Shown here: piece after piece, positions 36,374 to 46,272 of the stretch | Numbering within the stretch: the stretch's first letter is position 1 | How the letters are laid out: each line of letters starts with the position of its first letter | Assembly: GCA_023138975.1 (NCBI GenBank) | Contig: JAGLON010000017.1 | Location: forward strand, 1 to 64,000 | Reading direction: 5' to 3' | Length of the DNA stretch: 64,000 bases | Origin: Candidatus Zixiibacteriota bacterium | Lineage (GTDB): Bacteria; Zixibacteria; MSB-5A5; GN15; JAAZOE01 | Notes under the pieces: generated by a model | What the model was told of the DNA's origin: nothing | The model's database searches: none | The model's input: only the letters and a program-made list of their open reading frames with translations | Translations under genes and position numbers: made by a program

Positions 36374-37852
36374 GTGTTAATAACATTAATAGAAAAAGAG
36401 CTTAAAGCGATTTTACAGAGCCCGAAGTTTGTCGCAACGTTTGCTGTCTGTTCGCTGCTAATGCTCCTTAGCGTCTTTATCGGAATCAAGGAATTTCAAG
36501 CCCAGCAGAAGCAGTATGATGTAGCGGTTTCGCTATCCGAGCAAGGTATTCAGGAATCTACTTCATGGCGGGGCATGAGCTACAAGGCCTATCGTAAACC
36601 TGACCCGATGCAGATTTTTGTTTCCGGTTTGACTAATGATATCGGCCGCTGGTCGCATATCTCTCAGGAAAGTTCAGTTAAGCTCAGAAACAGCGTTTAT
36701 TCGGATGACCCTATCTTCTCCGTTTTCCGTTTTATCGATTTTGCTTTTATAGTACAAGTTGTGCTGTCATTGTTCGCAATTCTCTTTACTTATGATGCCA
36801 TCTGCGGTGAACGGGAGAATGGAACCTTGAAATTGCTTTTTTCAAATGCAATCAAACGTTCACATTATATTATAGCAAAGTGTGTCGGTTCCTGGTTAGG
36901 TTTAGTTGTTCCGATAATGATCCCTATTTTGCTCAGTGTACTGATGGTAATAGCATTCGGAATCTCCCTGGAGGGTAGCGATTGGCTAAAATTGTTTGGG
37001 TTGATGTCTATGTCAATTTTCTTATTTACTTTTTTCATCGTACTGGGGGTTTTTATTTCCAGTCTGACTCGCCGGTCCAATATCTCTTTTCTGTTCGCTC
37101 TCGTCATTTGGGTAACATTTGTTCTTATTATTCCCCGCGCCGGAGTAATGGCCGCCGGTCAAATTCTTCCGGTACCAAGAGTAGCTGAAATTGAAGGGCA
37201 GCGTGACGCCTTCGCCAAAGATAAATGGGCCATTTTTAATGAAAAATCTATGGCAAGGTGGGATAGTTATAATCAGAACACTAGCGAAGATTCAGATAGC
37301 AGTTGTGGTAGTAATTTTGTATTTGATGAGAATGAACTCTGGGAGCATATGCAAAAGGAAGATTCGGCACGCAAAATCGTTGAGCGTGAAATAGAGGCAT
37401 ATGAAACCCGTTTGCAAGAAGATCTGCAACAGAGAAAATCGGGGCAGGAACGACTGGCATTTTCTCTTTCGCGCTTTTCACCCTCCTCCGCCTATCAACT
37501 GGCTGCCATGACACTGGCCGGCACTGATATTAATTTAAAATCACGTAACATTGAAGTCATGAACAATTATAGAACCCAGTTCAACAACTATGTCGATAAT
37601 AAAATCTCCGAAACAAACGACTTATCGGGAGTTTTCATGATTGAAATTTCTTCCGACGACGGCGTTAAGATGAATAATAAACGCGATGAACAAACTATCG
37701 ATGCCAGCGATATGCCTAAATATATTCCGGCTAAATCGAGCATGAGACAGTCAATTGACGCACTTATTATTGATGGAGGGTTACTCGGGTTATTTATCAT
37801 TCTTGCCTTTGCCGGAGCATTCCTTCGCATGCAAAAATATGACGTTAGATAA
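36374..37852 (+). CDS. ABC-2-type permease with DUF3526-like architecture (second of two)
   Basis: The protein has 492 residues from a GTG at 36374. GGAG lies eight bases upstream, and the resulting start LITLIEKELKAILQSPKFV aligns residue for residue with the start of the preceding paralogue. An earlier ATG at 36311 would overlap that gene and break the alignment. It shares the coupling segment LSLFAILFTYDAICGERENGTL, the mid-protein helices and a C-terminal helix. The second loop carries an acidic/Ser-rich insertion (NTSEDSDSSCGSN) absent from its partner. It ends the plus-strand operon just before a bidirectional terminator. Confidence 0.85.
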   Translation: MLITLIEKELKAILQSPKFVATFAVCSLLMLLSVFIGIKEFQAQQKQYDVAVSLSEQGIQESTSWRGMSYKAYRKPDPMQIFVSGLTNDIGRWSHISQESSVKLRNSVYSDDPIFSVFRFIDFAFIVQVVLSLFAILFTYDAICGERENGTLKLLFSNAIKRSHYIIAKCVGSWLGLVVPIMIPILLSVLMVIAFGISLEGSDWLKLFGLMSMSIFLFTFFIVLGVFISSLTRRSNISFLFALVIWVTFVLIIPRAGVMAAGQILPVPRVAEIEGQRDAFAKDKWAIFNEKSMARWDSYNQNTSEDSDSSCGSNFVFDENELWEHMQKEDSARKIVEREIEAYETRLQEDLQQRKSGQERLAFSLSRFSPSSAYQLAAMTLAGTDINLKSRNIEVMNNYRTQFNNYVDNKISETNDLSGVFMIEISSDDGVKMNNKRDEQTIDASDMPKYIPAKSSMRQSIDALIIDGGLLGLFIILAFAGAFLRMQKYDVR

Positions 37853-37883
37853 TTACTAAATGTAAGTCCCTTACCCTATACCT

Positions 37884-37973
37884 GCTCGCTCCAGCCAGCG
37901 AGCTTCACACGCCAAAGTTCCGGGAATTAACTCTCCGGAACAAAAAAAGGGAGTCCTTGTTGAGGACTCCCTT
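37884..37973. terminator. Bidirectional terminator plus two further hairpins between convergent genes
   Basis: A 10-bp stem AAGGGAGTCC/GGACTCCCTT with a 7-nt loop (37947-37973) has an A-run on its left and TTAATTTG on its right, so it can stop transcription from either side. Two more perfect inverted repeats precede it: GCTCGCT/AGCGAGC (37884-37903) and GTTCCGG/CCGGAAC (37917-37941). They lie between the ends of the ABC operon and the C25 protease gene. Confidence 0.75.
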
Positions 37974-37995
37974 AATTTGTTTTAGTATTTAATCA

Positions 37996-40900
37996 TTATG
38001 GACAAACGGGCTCAGGACCACCACGGAATGCATAATTCACGATATAAACAGCATCTCCGACATCAGCTGAACCATCGCCATTGGCATCACCGGATTCTTC
38101 AGGTTCCGGAGCGGGCCCGCCTTTAAAGACATAGTTAATCAAAAACACTGCGTCGGCAACGTTTACTTCACTATCTCCGTTAGCATCACCACAGACGTAG
38201 GGCAGTTTGATATCGAGTGTTAATGCCTTTTCATCGATAGCACCGCAATTATCAGTGACCCGGGCCGCAAACTCTATTAGTCCGCCCTGAATCGGCGTTC
38301 CGCTGATCATCCCTGAGGTCGATAGAATCAAGCCATAAGATGCCAAATCGGAATTCGCATCCTCCCAGGACTTGGCACCTGTTCCTCCAGAGGATACAAG
38401 CTGGAATGTATACGCCGTATCAAGATGCCCTTGAGGAAGCGACTCAGTCGTAATCCCAATACTCGGATTGATATGAAACACGAACTGTTTTTCTACCGTG
38501 GATCTATCATCAGCCACTACGGCTGTAAAGGAAATATCGCCTGAACTAGCAGGCTCTCCAGAAACGACACCTTCGACAGATAGCGTCAGTCCAGTACCAT
38601 CAAGTTCTGAGTTTTTGTCCGACCATGACTTGGAACCGGCTCCACCCAATGCTTCCAGACTCTGCGAATAAGCAATATTGACTGTCCAATCCGGAAGTGA
38701 TTCAGTACTGATTACAAGAGCGCGATTAACAGTTATCGTAAAGGTTCGCTCTGATGAGGCTCCAATCTCGTCTGAGACTTTACCGACAAACGTTATCACA
38801 CCATAGGTATTTGGTATACCAGATACTAATCCCGAAGTTGATAGAGCTAAACCGTAGCCTTCAAGAACTGTATTCTTATCCAGCCAGGTTAAGACTCCTG
38901 TACCGCCACTAGCTACCAATTGTTCTGAATAACTCTCGCCCTCTTCGCCATCAGCCAACTCTGATGCGGATGTAATGCTAATTCCAAAATTAATTTGGAA
39001 AGACAATTCCTTCTCACCCGACGCACCCGCGTAATCGGTAACTTGAGCCGTAAACGCTATTGTACCGAACATCGTCGGAGTTCCTGTCACAACTCCGGCT
39101 GAGGTTAATGATAATCCGGTGCCATCAAGTGAGTTGTTCTTATCTACCCATGTTTTCGTCCCTGATCCTCCCGACATCGTTAGCTGCTGCGAATAGGCTA
39201 CACTCACCGTCCAATCTGGCAGGGTTTCAGTCGTTACCACAGGAAGCGAATGAATGGTAAATGTGTATTCCCGTTCATCAGTTTGCGAATCATCATCAGT
39301 AACAAGAGCCGTGAAAGTTATCGACATCGCAGTCGTTACCGTGCCGGATAAAACTCCATTTGAGGCAAGCGTCATGCCGGTGCCGTCAAGATCATTGTTT
39401 TTATCCTGCCAAGCAACCGTACCAATAGCACCCATCACAGACATTTGATAAGAGTATGCGATTCCCATCGTCCAATCCGGAACAGTACTGGTGACAATCG
39501 ATAAGTCAGCAGCTATGGTAATAGTGAATTGTTTGGTAGTTTGAGCACCGATTTCATCCATTACACGTGCTGTAAAAGTAACCTGGCCTTCGCTATTTGG
39601 AGTACCCGAAATCTGGCCGGTTGTGAAGAGTGCCAACCCAATTGTGCTTAAATTTGAACCTAATTCAGACCATGAAATATTGCCAGTGCCGCCGGAGGAG
39701 ACAAGTTGAGTAGAATAAGGATTTAGTAGCCGACCGCCTGGAAGACTTTCATTGGTAATGGCAAGTTCATCATTTATAGTTATCGTAACCTGCTGCTCAT
39801 CGGCATCTCCGATTGCATCGGTAGCCTCAGCAAGGAAAGAAATCACACCCGCCAACGGAGTTCCACTTATAGAACCATCTGAAGCCAGCGTCAATCCGGT
39901 ACCGCTAAGGCCGCCGTCTTTATCTGACCAGTTGATAGCTCCGGTACCTCCCGAAGCGGTTAACTGCTGATTATAGCTGTGTCCCGCGGTCCAGTCTGGT
40001 AGCGAAACCGATGCTATTTCGACAGAAGGATTGATTATGAATGAGAATTCCTTTTCAGAAGTCGCCGGTTCTTCATCTGTCACTTCCGCCGTAAAAGTTA
40101 TCGTCTGAGCAGTAGTCGGCGTACCGGTAATCTGTCCGTCCGTTGCCAAAGCCAACCCCGTTCCGATCAGGTCGCCGTTTTTATCAGACCAGCTTAATAC
40201 ACCAACGCCGTTCACCGCGTTTAATTGCTGATCATAAGCATAATCTATGGTCCAATCAGGCAGTGATTCGGTAGAAATGGTCAATCCGTAATCGGCGCAC
40301 TCTCGGCCGGTAATAGTGAGATCGTCAATATTCCACCCGCAATAGAACCATGAACCATCTGATGTACCTTGCGTGAATCGGATATATACGACTGACTGAC
40401 CATCGGCAAGATCGGAGATATCATACTCTTTCTCGCTCCAGGCATTGTCAGAAATTGTTCCTCCGTTTTCCCAGATTGTTGTCCAGTTGGTACCGTTGGT
40501 ACTGAGGCGTATGTAGGCATGATCATAACTTGTCTGCTCAACACCCAGCCAGCGCCAGAATTTTAACTTGGTATCGCTGAGGCCGGAACAGTCCATCACC
40601 GGGCTTGTAATATGATATTCGGACATATTGGCGCCGTAGTCACCGAAAAGATTATAACCGATAATATTGGGGTCAGTATGACCGCTGGTTGGGTCCGGGT
40701 AACCGTGTTCACCACCACTGCCGGTAGGAATTCCCCTGGCCCAATCACCACCGGAGATGACCCAACCTTTATCAGTCTCAAAATCATCTTCAAAAGCGGT
40801 CAACATACCGGTCGCGGGTAATACTACATGAGGGCTCGACGGGTCGGTATCGTATATAGTGCCATTGCTTACTTCTTCCGCGCTGATATAAAAACGCAGG

Positions 40901-42912
40901 GTATCACCGCAGATAATTGCCGGCAGGTTTGTCTCGTATTCATTAGCCAACACTTCAGTCATGGACACAGTCTGGTAGGCACCAGAATTAATTGAGTAAT
41001 GAAGTTCCCCGGTACCACTTACTGGGACCCCATCGCCAACAGCGGCAACGGTTACGCTAATAAAAGTCTCCTGTCCGGGATAAACCGTTTCAGGAATATC
41101 TTCGCCAAATGTAAACGATAATCCTTCCACGCCTTTAAATGAAATCGACGGATCACCAAACAGATGAAGCTCGTACATGCACCAACGCATGTAGTCATCA
41201 TTGACGCGGTAAATATTATCTTCTTTTGAATCGTGATTGGCCGGACCAATCTGAGCTTTGCCCTCAGCAGGATTAAAGACCGCATCCCAGAATTCGCGGT
41301 CATAACGCTGAGAAGCGCCATCGGTACTATTGAATTGTCCGAATCCATAGCGGGCGTTCATGATAACCGCAAACGCCCCTTCATCTATCTTGATATTCAT
41401 ATGCTCGGCCCAGCAGTCTTCGTCATCAAAATGTCCCGCGAGGCAGGTTTGAGAGTAAACAAAACTTAGCTGAGTATTGTTGATGCTGGATAAAACATCG
41501 CTATTGTACAGCTTCATCGCATAATCGGGACTGCCGTGTCCAAGATGGTTTATAATATGCTGCCCGCTATTTATGCGCGTTATCAACTCCGATTTCGGCC
41601 AGCTATTACCGGGCCAACTATAGTCATATAGCTTATCTACTGTGAAGACCGAACTTGGTATGCCGGTTGTCGTATAACCGTGGTTAGACGAACCGTCAAC
41701 GAGTTCATCGAGGTAATTATTGGCATATTCAGCATCCCCGCCAAAGCCAAGATGTTCGCCGACTAAAATCACATTCTGTAGATACTGGCCGGTCGCATTA
41801 ACATAGGTCAGTGTTTTGGTCACATACCGCGAAGCTTCTGTAACGTCACCAATCGAGGCACGCCCAATGAAAATTTCCGCGACCAAGTCAACATCTCCAC
41901 CTCCGACACCATCGGTTGGTTCGCCCCAGCGCGAGTCATTGTCGTAATTATATGTTCCGTCAAGACAGGCAAAATATAAATCGCAAGGCATATTCAGTTC
42001 GGCTTCGCCTCCCGGTGACATCTCAACATATAAATCCTTGGCGGGAATTATATTATCGTCAGCGCCTATGATGACATAATCGATACCGTCGTTAAGGTAT
42101 CTTTCACGGATATAATCGCGAATATCTTCAGGATTAGTGCTTCCCACTTCAGTGGTTGTGTGAATCTCCGTTAGAATACCGGTAGTATCATGATAATCTT
42201 TCAAGGGCTGGAACGCAGAAGCGAAAGCCTCAGTTGTCAAGATTAGCATATCATAGCTTTTATAGCCATTTTTTGATGCTGCGGAATAACTATCGGCTAA
42301 TTCAGGATTATCCACTTTGGCACGTATTTTTTCATCGTCATTTTCAAAACCTCTGAACATCCCTGTGCTTTTATCAGAAGCTTTAGTTTCGATAATTACT
42401 TCTAATTCGGAAAAATAATACAGTTCTCCCGATACAGGATAATACTCCATCGGCTGCAGCTTCAAATAAAGTATCGAGTAGCCTCTGAAATTGTGAATGC
42501 CGCTCTTTTCAAAACGCTCGGCCGGAAATAGATTATCGACCGAGTAAATCGACATATCCGGAGTCGGTGGAACAATCTCGGTCGGCATTTCAGACAGTTT
42601 ATACTGCATCGGCACTGGCTTGATAAAAAACCCATCACCCAGATACTCTTCGCCCCGTGTTATTATCTTAATGCTTTCTACCTCGGTCCCATAGGGCAGA
42701 AGGATTTTCGCCGGATATCCCGGTAGCCCCGGTTCGCCTATCAAACCACAGTTCGGTGCCCCCGGCATCACAACTACATCAAATTCATCGTTTCCGATAC
42801 GCACTTGATCTATGGTTGGATGCTGAAAAGAATATTGGACAGAAATCTGTTCGGCCGAGATACCGGCCAATAACATAAAAAGGCTAATTACAATTAGCAG
42901 CAGGCGACTCAT
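37996..42912 (-). CDS. Secreted C25 (gingipain-like) cysteine protease with jelly-roll domain, eight Ig-like repeats and dockerin
   Basis: The protein has 1638 residues. After a signal peptide (~1-20) comes a gingipain-type propeptide (~21-215). The C25 catalytic domain (~220-590) has His459 in HLGHGS and Cys490 in YSQTCLAGHFD, the expected dyad. An Ig-like segment (~600-700) and a MAM/laminin-G-like jelly-roll (FETDKGW ... GWNIDDLTITG, ~705-880) follow. Then come eight He_PIG-type repeats of ~85 residues, each opening ES/TLPDWT-like and carrying SGGTG..SW and SGTP signatures. A C-terminal dockerin-like pair (GDANGDSEVNVADAVFLINY and GDANGDGSADVGDAVYIVNY) ends the protein. The protease is probably calcium-dependent and cell-surface-associated, degrading extracellular protein. 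GGAGG precedes the ATG. It is monocistronic. Confidence 0.9.
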   Translation of the reverse strand: MSRLLLIVISLFMLLAGISAEQISVQYSFQHPTIDQVRIGNDEFDVVVMPGAPNCGLIGEPGLPGYPAKILLPYGTEVESIKIITRGEEYLGDGFFIKPVPMQYKLSEMPTEIVPPTPDMSIYSVDNLFPAERFEKSGIHNFRGYSILYLKLQPMEYYPVSGELYYFSELEVIIETKASDKSTGMFRGFENDDEKIRAKVDNPELADSYSAASKNGYKSYDMLILTTEAFASAFQPLKDYHDTTGILTEIHTTTEVGSTNPEDIRDYIRERYLNDGIDYVIIGADDNIIPAKDLYVEMSPGGEAELNMPCDLYFACLDGTYNYDNDSRWGEPTDGVGGGDVDLVAEIFIGRASIGDVTEASRYVTKTLTYVNATGQYLQNVILVGEHLGFGGDAEYANNYLDELVDGSSNHGYTTTGIPSSVFTVDKLYDYSWPGNSWPKSELITRINSGQHIINHLGHGSPDYAMKLYNSDVLSSINNTQLSFVYSQTCLAGHFDDEDCWAEHMNIKIDEGAFAVIMNARYGFGQFNSTDGASQRYDREFWDAVFNPAEGKAQIGPANHDSKEDNIYRVNDDYMRWCMYELHLFGDPSISFKGVEGLSFTFGEDIPETVYPGQETFISVTVAAVGDGVPVSGTGELHYSINSGAYQTVSMTEVLANEYETNLPAIICGDTLRFYISAEEVSNGTIYDTDPSSPHVVLPATGMLTAFEDDFETDKGWVISGGDWARGIPTGSGGEHGYPDPTSGHTDPNIIGYNLFGDYGANMSEYHITSPVMDCSGLSDTKLKFWRWLGVEQTSYDHAYIRLSTNGTNWTTIWENGGTISDNAWSEKEYDISDLADGQSVVYIRFTQGTSDGSWFYCGWNIDDLTITGRECADYGLTISTESLPDWTIDYAYDQQLNAVNGVGVLSWSDKNGDLIGTGLALATDGQITGTPTTAQTITFTAEVTDEEPATSEKEFSFIINPSVEIASVSLPDWTAGHSYNQQLTASGGTGAINWSDKDGGLSGTGLTLASDGSISGTPLAGVISFLAEATDAIGDADEQQVTITINDELAITNESLPGGRLLNPYSTQLVSSGGTGNISWSELGSNLSTIGLALFTTGQISGTPNSEGQVTFTARVMDEIGAQTTKQFTITIAADLSIVTSTVPDWTMGIAYSYQMSVMGAIGTVAWQDKNNDLDGTGMTLASNGVLSGTVTTAMSITFTALVTDDDSQTDEREYTFTIHSLPVVTTETLPDWTVSVAYSQQLTMSGGSGTKTWVDKNNSLDGTGLSLTSAGVVTGTPTMFGTIAFTAQVTDYAGASGEKELSFQINFGISITSASELADGEEGESYSEQLVASGGTGVLTWLDKNTVLEGYGLALSTSGLVSGIPNTYGVITFVGKVSDEIGASSERTFTITVNRALVISTESLPDWTVNIAYSQSLEALGGAGSKSWSDKNSELDGTGLTLSVEGVVSGEPASSGDISFTAVVADDRSTVEKQFVFHINPSIGITTESLPQGHLDTAYTFQLVSSGGTGAKSWEDANSDLASYGLILSTSGMISGTPIQGGLIEFAARVTDNCGAIDEKALTLDIKLPYVCGDANGDSEVNVADAVFLINYVFKGGPAPEPEESGDANGDGSADVGDAVYIVNYAFRGGPEPVCP

Positions 42913-43153
42913 AATTCCTCCCGATTCATTAAAAAATATATAAAATATTTCTTGCGCAGTATTCGATATTTTAAGTCTCTTTCAAGGAGCAAATATAGAT
43001 AAGTTAAATATACATGTTTATGTGTTCCTGTCAATTACATATTATGGTGTTATTTAACGGCAATATAGTAATGTAGAGCTTTTTTATCTCGATTTATTTG
43101 TATTAGTATCTTAAAATCTGAACGAGAATTTGGTTCCGCCGGACTGTTTCAAA

Positions 43154-45514
43154 CTATCGAATGTTCCAATCTTTTTTTACGACTGCATTCAATCGTTTTT
43201 CCGCCTCGTCAATTTCATGCTTATTTTCGGATAGTGTGATGGTCAACCTATGCAGTAGTTTTGAGAATGAAACCATTTCATAGTGCAGTGGGTTATTAAC
43301 ATCATATTTTTTCCACGGAATGACATTAATAATATCACGATGAGCTTCGCTGGTAATCGCAGAGTTAATTCTTTTACTGAACACATCAGAGTTTAATACA
43401 GCGCATACCCAATATGCCTCATCAGCATTTTCAAACGGTATAATCATGACCTTACCGTTGGCCAGAACTAACTTATTCCCCAAAATATTGTCATCCACAG
43501 TGGTTAAAACTGTTGCAGCAAACTTACGAGTAGTTCTTTTCCACGCCACTCGAAATGGAGCAAAGCTATACGGGCCGATACCGTACATTGAATAAAAGGG
43601 CTGACGCTTCCCCCAACGTTTATGTATTGAGCGTTTTTCAAGGTTTACTGCAAACCGTTTAAAGTACGCCAGAGATTTCGGGTACTCTTCAGCCATAGAA
43701 TTCTCATCAATAGCATTCATGCCTGTTTCGGCCGTATGCGGCACCAGATAATATCCGGCTATCGAGTAACCCCATCGATACATACTTGCACCGCTCACAA
43801 AAGGATAAACTAAAGCACCCTCAATCGTATCGTCCACTTCAGGAACGATAATTCGTGCTCGTCTGGTATCGTTCTGAATTTTTAAATGGCCTTTTGGCAT
43901 CGGGTGGAGGTTTTTAATCCGAAACACAGATTCCAGCTTAGTCTCAATCCCCAATCGAGCTTGGAATTCAGCCGGAGTAAATTTGAAGCCGGCACTTTCA
44001 TTAGTGTCAGAGACAATCCAAAAACTTTCTAATCTGCTATCATTATGAGGATAGGCCCTCATTTCAACTGGGATAAAATTGTCAATAGATATTGAGCTGT
44101 TCTTCTGCTTCCTGTTCGATCGGGAATAAGCTATATACCGTACCGGGTATTTCGTTTTTCGCTTTTTATCGGCATAAATAATAGCCGTTCGGTTATTGGT
44201 ATTCCATTCAAACGGCGCTGCCTTCACCCAGTCTTCGACCTTAAGAATACGGATATTGGCCCCATCCGGCAGCTTAAAGCGACGGAATTCATCGGCGGCC
44301 GTTGACTGCAAAACCGATTGCGGCAAGATAAAAGCCAATCGGCCTGAGTTTTTAACATACTTATCCAGGCTCACATAAAAAAAGAGCATACTAAGGTCTT
44401 TTCCGGCCGAGCCGAGACGCTTCATTGTCGATTCCCTGGGGGATGATAACAAATACTTTTCAGTCATGAGCGGTTTGATAGTCTCCCGATACTCCTTGGG
44501 AAGCGAATTCCAAAACACCCATGGCGGATTACCAATCACAATATCGACCGGTGAGATATCCTGTATTTGTAAAGCGTCTCTTACATAAACCGGAAATGAC
44601 AATTTGGTCTTTTCAGAAAGATACGGCGCGATTTTTATGGCAATATTGGTCTTTGTCGCTTGAACCGCTAAGGGATTGATATCGAATCCGCAGAGGCTTG
44701 AAACTATATCACTAAGGATTCTTTCACGTTTTGCTCCGGCTAATCCTCGCTTGTTTTTCATAAGTTTATAATCGAGAGCCGCCAGCAGAAAAACTCCCGA
44801 ACCACAAGCCGGATCAAGCAGCGTTTCAGAGAATCCCCCGCTTACTCTGGTTTGTCTCAGCACATGCGCTGCCAGCCAATATGGAGTATAATACTCACCG
44901 AGCCGATGCCGAACCTGTTTGGGGAGGATCGACTGGTATAAATTCTGTAACACATCTGCTGTTTCATTATCAGCGGCACTATCGAAGTAGCCTTGGATAT
45001 TATTTGCAGTTTCGTTAACTCCAAGCGCAATTTTCTCGGACCTGGCATATTGAATCCAACTATATGGGTTATCCTCCAGGTAATTTGTAAGTCCGATATC
45101 CTTAAAATATTCTTCTGATTCAAGCATTTCAATATGGCGCAACGTATTTTCAGAATTTTCACAATTAGTGAGATTACTAGATATACTGCTTGAGTTAGTA
45201 GATGATATGGCTTGAACTGTTAACATTTTTAAGATTAACGAAAGGTACGTTTGGAGCGCAAATAACATAACCGGCGAATTCTGTTTTATTGCCGAATTGT
45301 CAATATCGTATATCTGCCATTTTTTCTGCGTCTTGCTTGTAAAAGATAAATCGTGAAGAAAAAGCTTTATGCCTTCATACCATGATGAAAAATAGCTTTC
45401 AATATTTGGATTATCTTTTAGTAGAGCGTGATATAGCTCAGGAACTATGAGTGAAAACGATATGGAATCGATTCCGAATAATGATATTAAACTGTTACTC
45501 GATTGTGTCTTCAT
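43154..45514 (-). CDS. Eco57I/TaqI-like adenine-specific DNA methyltransferase
   Basis: The protein has 786 residues. Its N-terminal ~210 residues are helical and without recognisable nuclease motifs. The N6-adenine methyltransferase core has motif X-like LGEYYTPYWLAA, motif I LLDPACGSGVF (from Asp234) and motif IV IGNPPW (Asn329-Trp332). The C-terminal ~350 residues look like a TaqI-type target-recognition region. Type IIG enzymes of this family normally carry a PD-(D/E)xK nuclease; I see none, and no restriction gene is adjacent. It may be an orphan methyltransferase or the modifying half of a system located elsewhere. Rather AT-rich flanks (42913-43153 and 45515-45631) hold no other gene. 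Confidence 0.85.
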   Translation of the reverse strand: MKTQSSNSLISLFGIDSISFSLIVPELYHALLKDNPNIESYFSSWYEGIKLFLHDLSFTSKTQKKWQIYDIDNSAIKQNSPVMLFALQTYLSLILKMLTVQAISSTNSSSISSNLTNCENSENTLRHIEMLESEEYFKDIGLTNYLEDNPYSWIQYARSEKIALGVNETANNIQGYFDSAADNETADVLQNLYQSILPKQVRHRLGEYYTPYWLAAHVLRQTRVSGGFSETLLDPACGSGVFLLAALDYKLMKNKRGLAGAKRERILSDIVSSLCGFDINPLAVQATKTNIAIKIAPYLSEKTKLSFPVYVRDALQIQDISPVDIVIGNPPWVFWNSLPKEYRETIKPLMTEKYLLSSPRESTMKRLGSAGKDLSMLFFYVSLDKYVKNSGRLAFILPQSVLQSTAADEFRRFKLPDGANIRILKVEDWVKAAPFEWNTNNRTAIIYADKKRKTKYPVRYIAYSRSNRKQKNSSISIDNFIPVEMRAYPHNDSRLESFWIVSDTNESAGFKFTPAEFQARLGIETKLESVFRIKNLHPMPKGHLKIQNDTRRARIIVPEVDDTIEGALVYPFVSGASMYRWGYSIAGYYLVPHTAETGMNAIDENSMAEEYPKSLAYFKRFAVNLEKRSIHKRWGKRQPFYSMYGIGPYSFAPFRVAWKRTTRKFAATVLTTVDDNILGNKLVLANGKVMIIPFENADEAYWVCAVLNSDVFSKRINSAITSEAHRDIINVIPWKKYDVNNPLHYEMVSFSKLLHRLTITLSENKHEIDEAEKRLNAVVKKDWNIR

Positions 45515-45631
45515 CTTTTACCAAAGTACTCTATGACATATGCTCAATAGCAGTATAGCTTAAAGTACTTAAAAGTAAAAGTCTGATATAGGCCTTGCGT
45601 TCAATTCCAAATAATGGAATTAGTCAATAAA

Positions 45632-46087
45632 TCAATCTATACTTGCCGAAGGGATTTCGGAAGTTAAGGCCCAGTAGGAGCTAAATTCAGCCAGCTTAAT
45701 CAGAAACTGGTTATAATCCCCGGGCTTGGTAATATATCCCGCCGCGCCATTGCTATATGCTTCTCTGATTGATTTTTTGCCCATACAACTCGATAACACC
45801 ACGACTGGTATATTATTCAGCCGATTGTCGGACTTAATATTTTTCAAGAACTCCATTCCATCCATATTTGGCAGCAAAAGATCAAGAAGAATTATGTCGG
45901 GTAACATCATTGGACTTTCGATATCGGATTGAGAACGTAGATATTCAAAAGCCGACTCCCCATCTTTAAAACGGGTTATGGTATTAATCAACAAACTTTC
46001 GCCAGCAGCGTCATGAACAATTTCAGCATGATCATCATTATCCTCGACATGCATGAGATTCATTGCTCTGTCAGTTAATTGCAGCAC
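45632..46087 (-). CDS. Single-domain response regulator (CheY-like)
   Basis: The protein has 151 residues from a GTG at 46087, which has GGGGGA five bases upstream. The longer ATG frame at 46195 would add a sequence unrelated to a receiver. The receiver has VEDNDDHAEIV, phosphoacceptor Asp in IILLDLLLPNMDG, VVLSS and a switch Lys in ITKPGDY. It resembles the regulator at 10094-10564 and likewise lacks an output domain. It is last in the kinase/double-receiver/receiver set, separated from the middle gene by ~185 bp with no clear terminator. Confidence 0.82.
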   Translation of the reverse strand: MLQLTDRAMNLMHVEDNDDHAEIVHDAAGESLLINTITRFKDGESAFEYLRSQSDIESPMMLPDIILLDLLLPNMDGMEFLKNIKSDNRLNNIPVVVLSSCMGKKSIREAYSNGAAGYITKPGDYNQFLIKLAEFSSYWALTSEIPSASID

Positions 46088-46272
46088 TTCTTCCCCCTTT
46101 GTTTCGTTTGTTATATATATCGACAAACGAAGCAGAAAACTCGTTACTTCATTTCGCGCCATTTTGTTTGGAATACGTCTAAGCTGTTGTTTCAAAGAAT
46201 ATTGCGGAAGATTTGGAGAGGTGGTAAATTTTGTTACAAATTTAAAATCGTTTATTCTTTGTACAGTAGCCG

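Noticed and set aside
38221-40300. Mobile or phage tail-fibre origin of the repeated Ig-like region
   Set aside because: The repeats are part of one exported protease with a signal peptide, catalytic dyad and dockerin; no phage genes are nearby.
43154-45514. BREX (PglX) or other complete defence island
   Set aside because: No pglZ, brxC/L or restriction genes are present; the methyltransferase is alone between a protease and a signalling operon.
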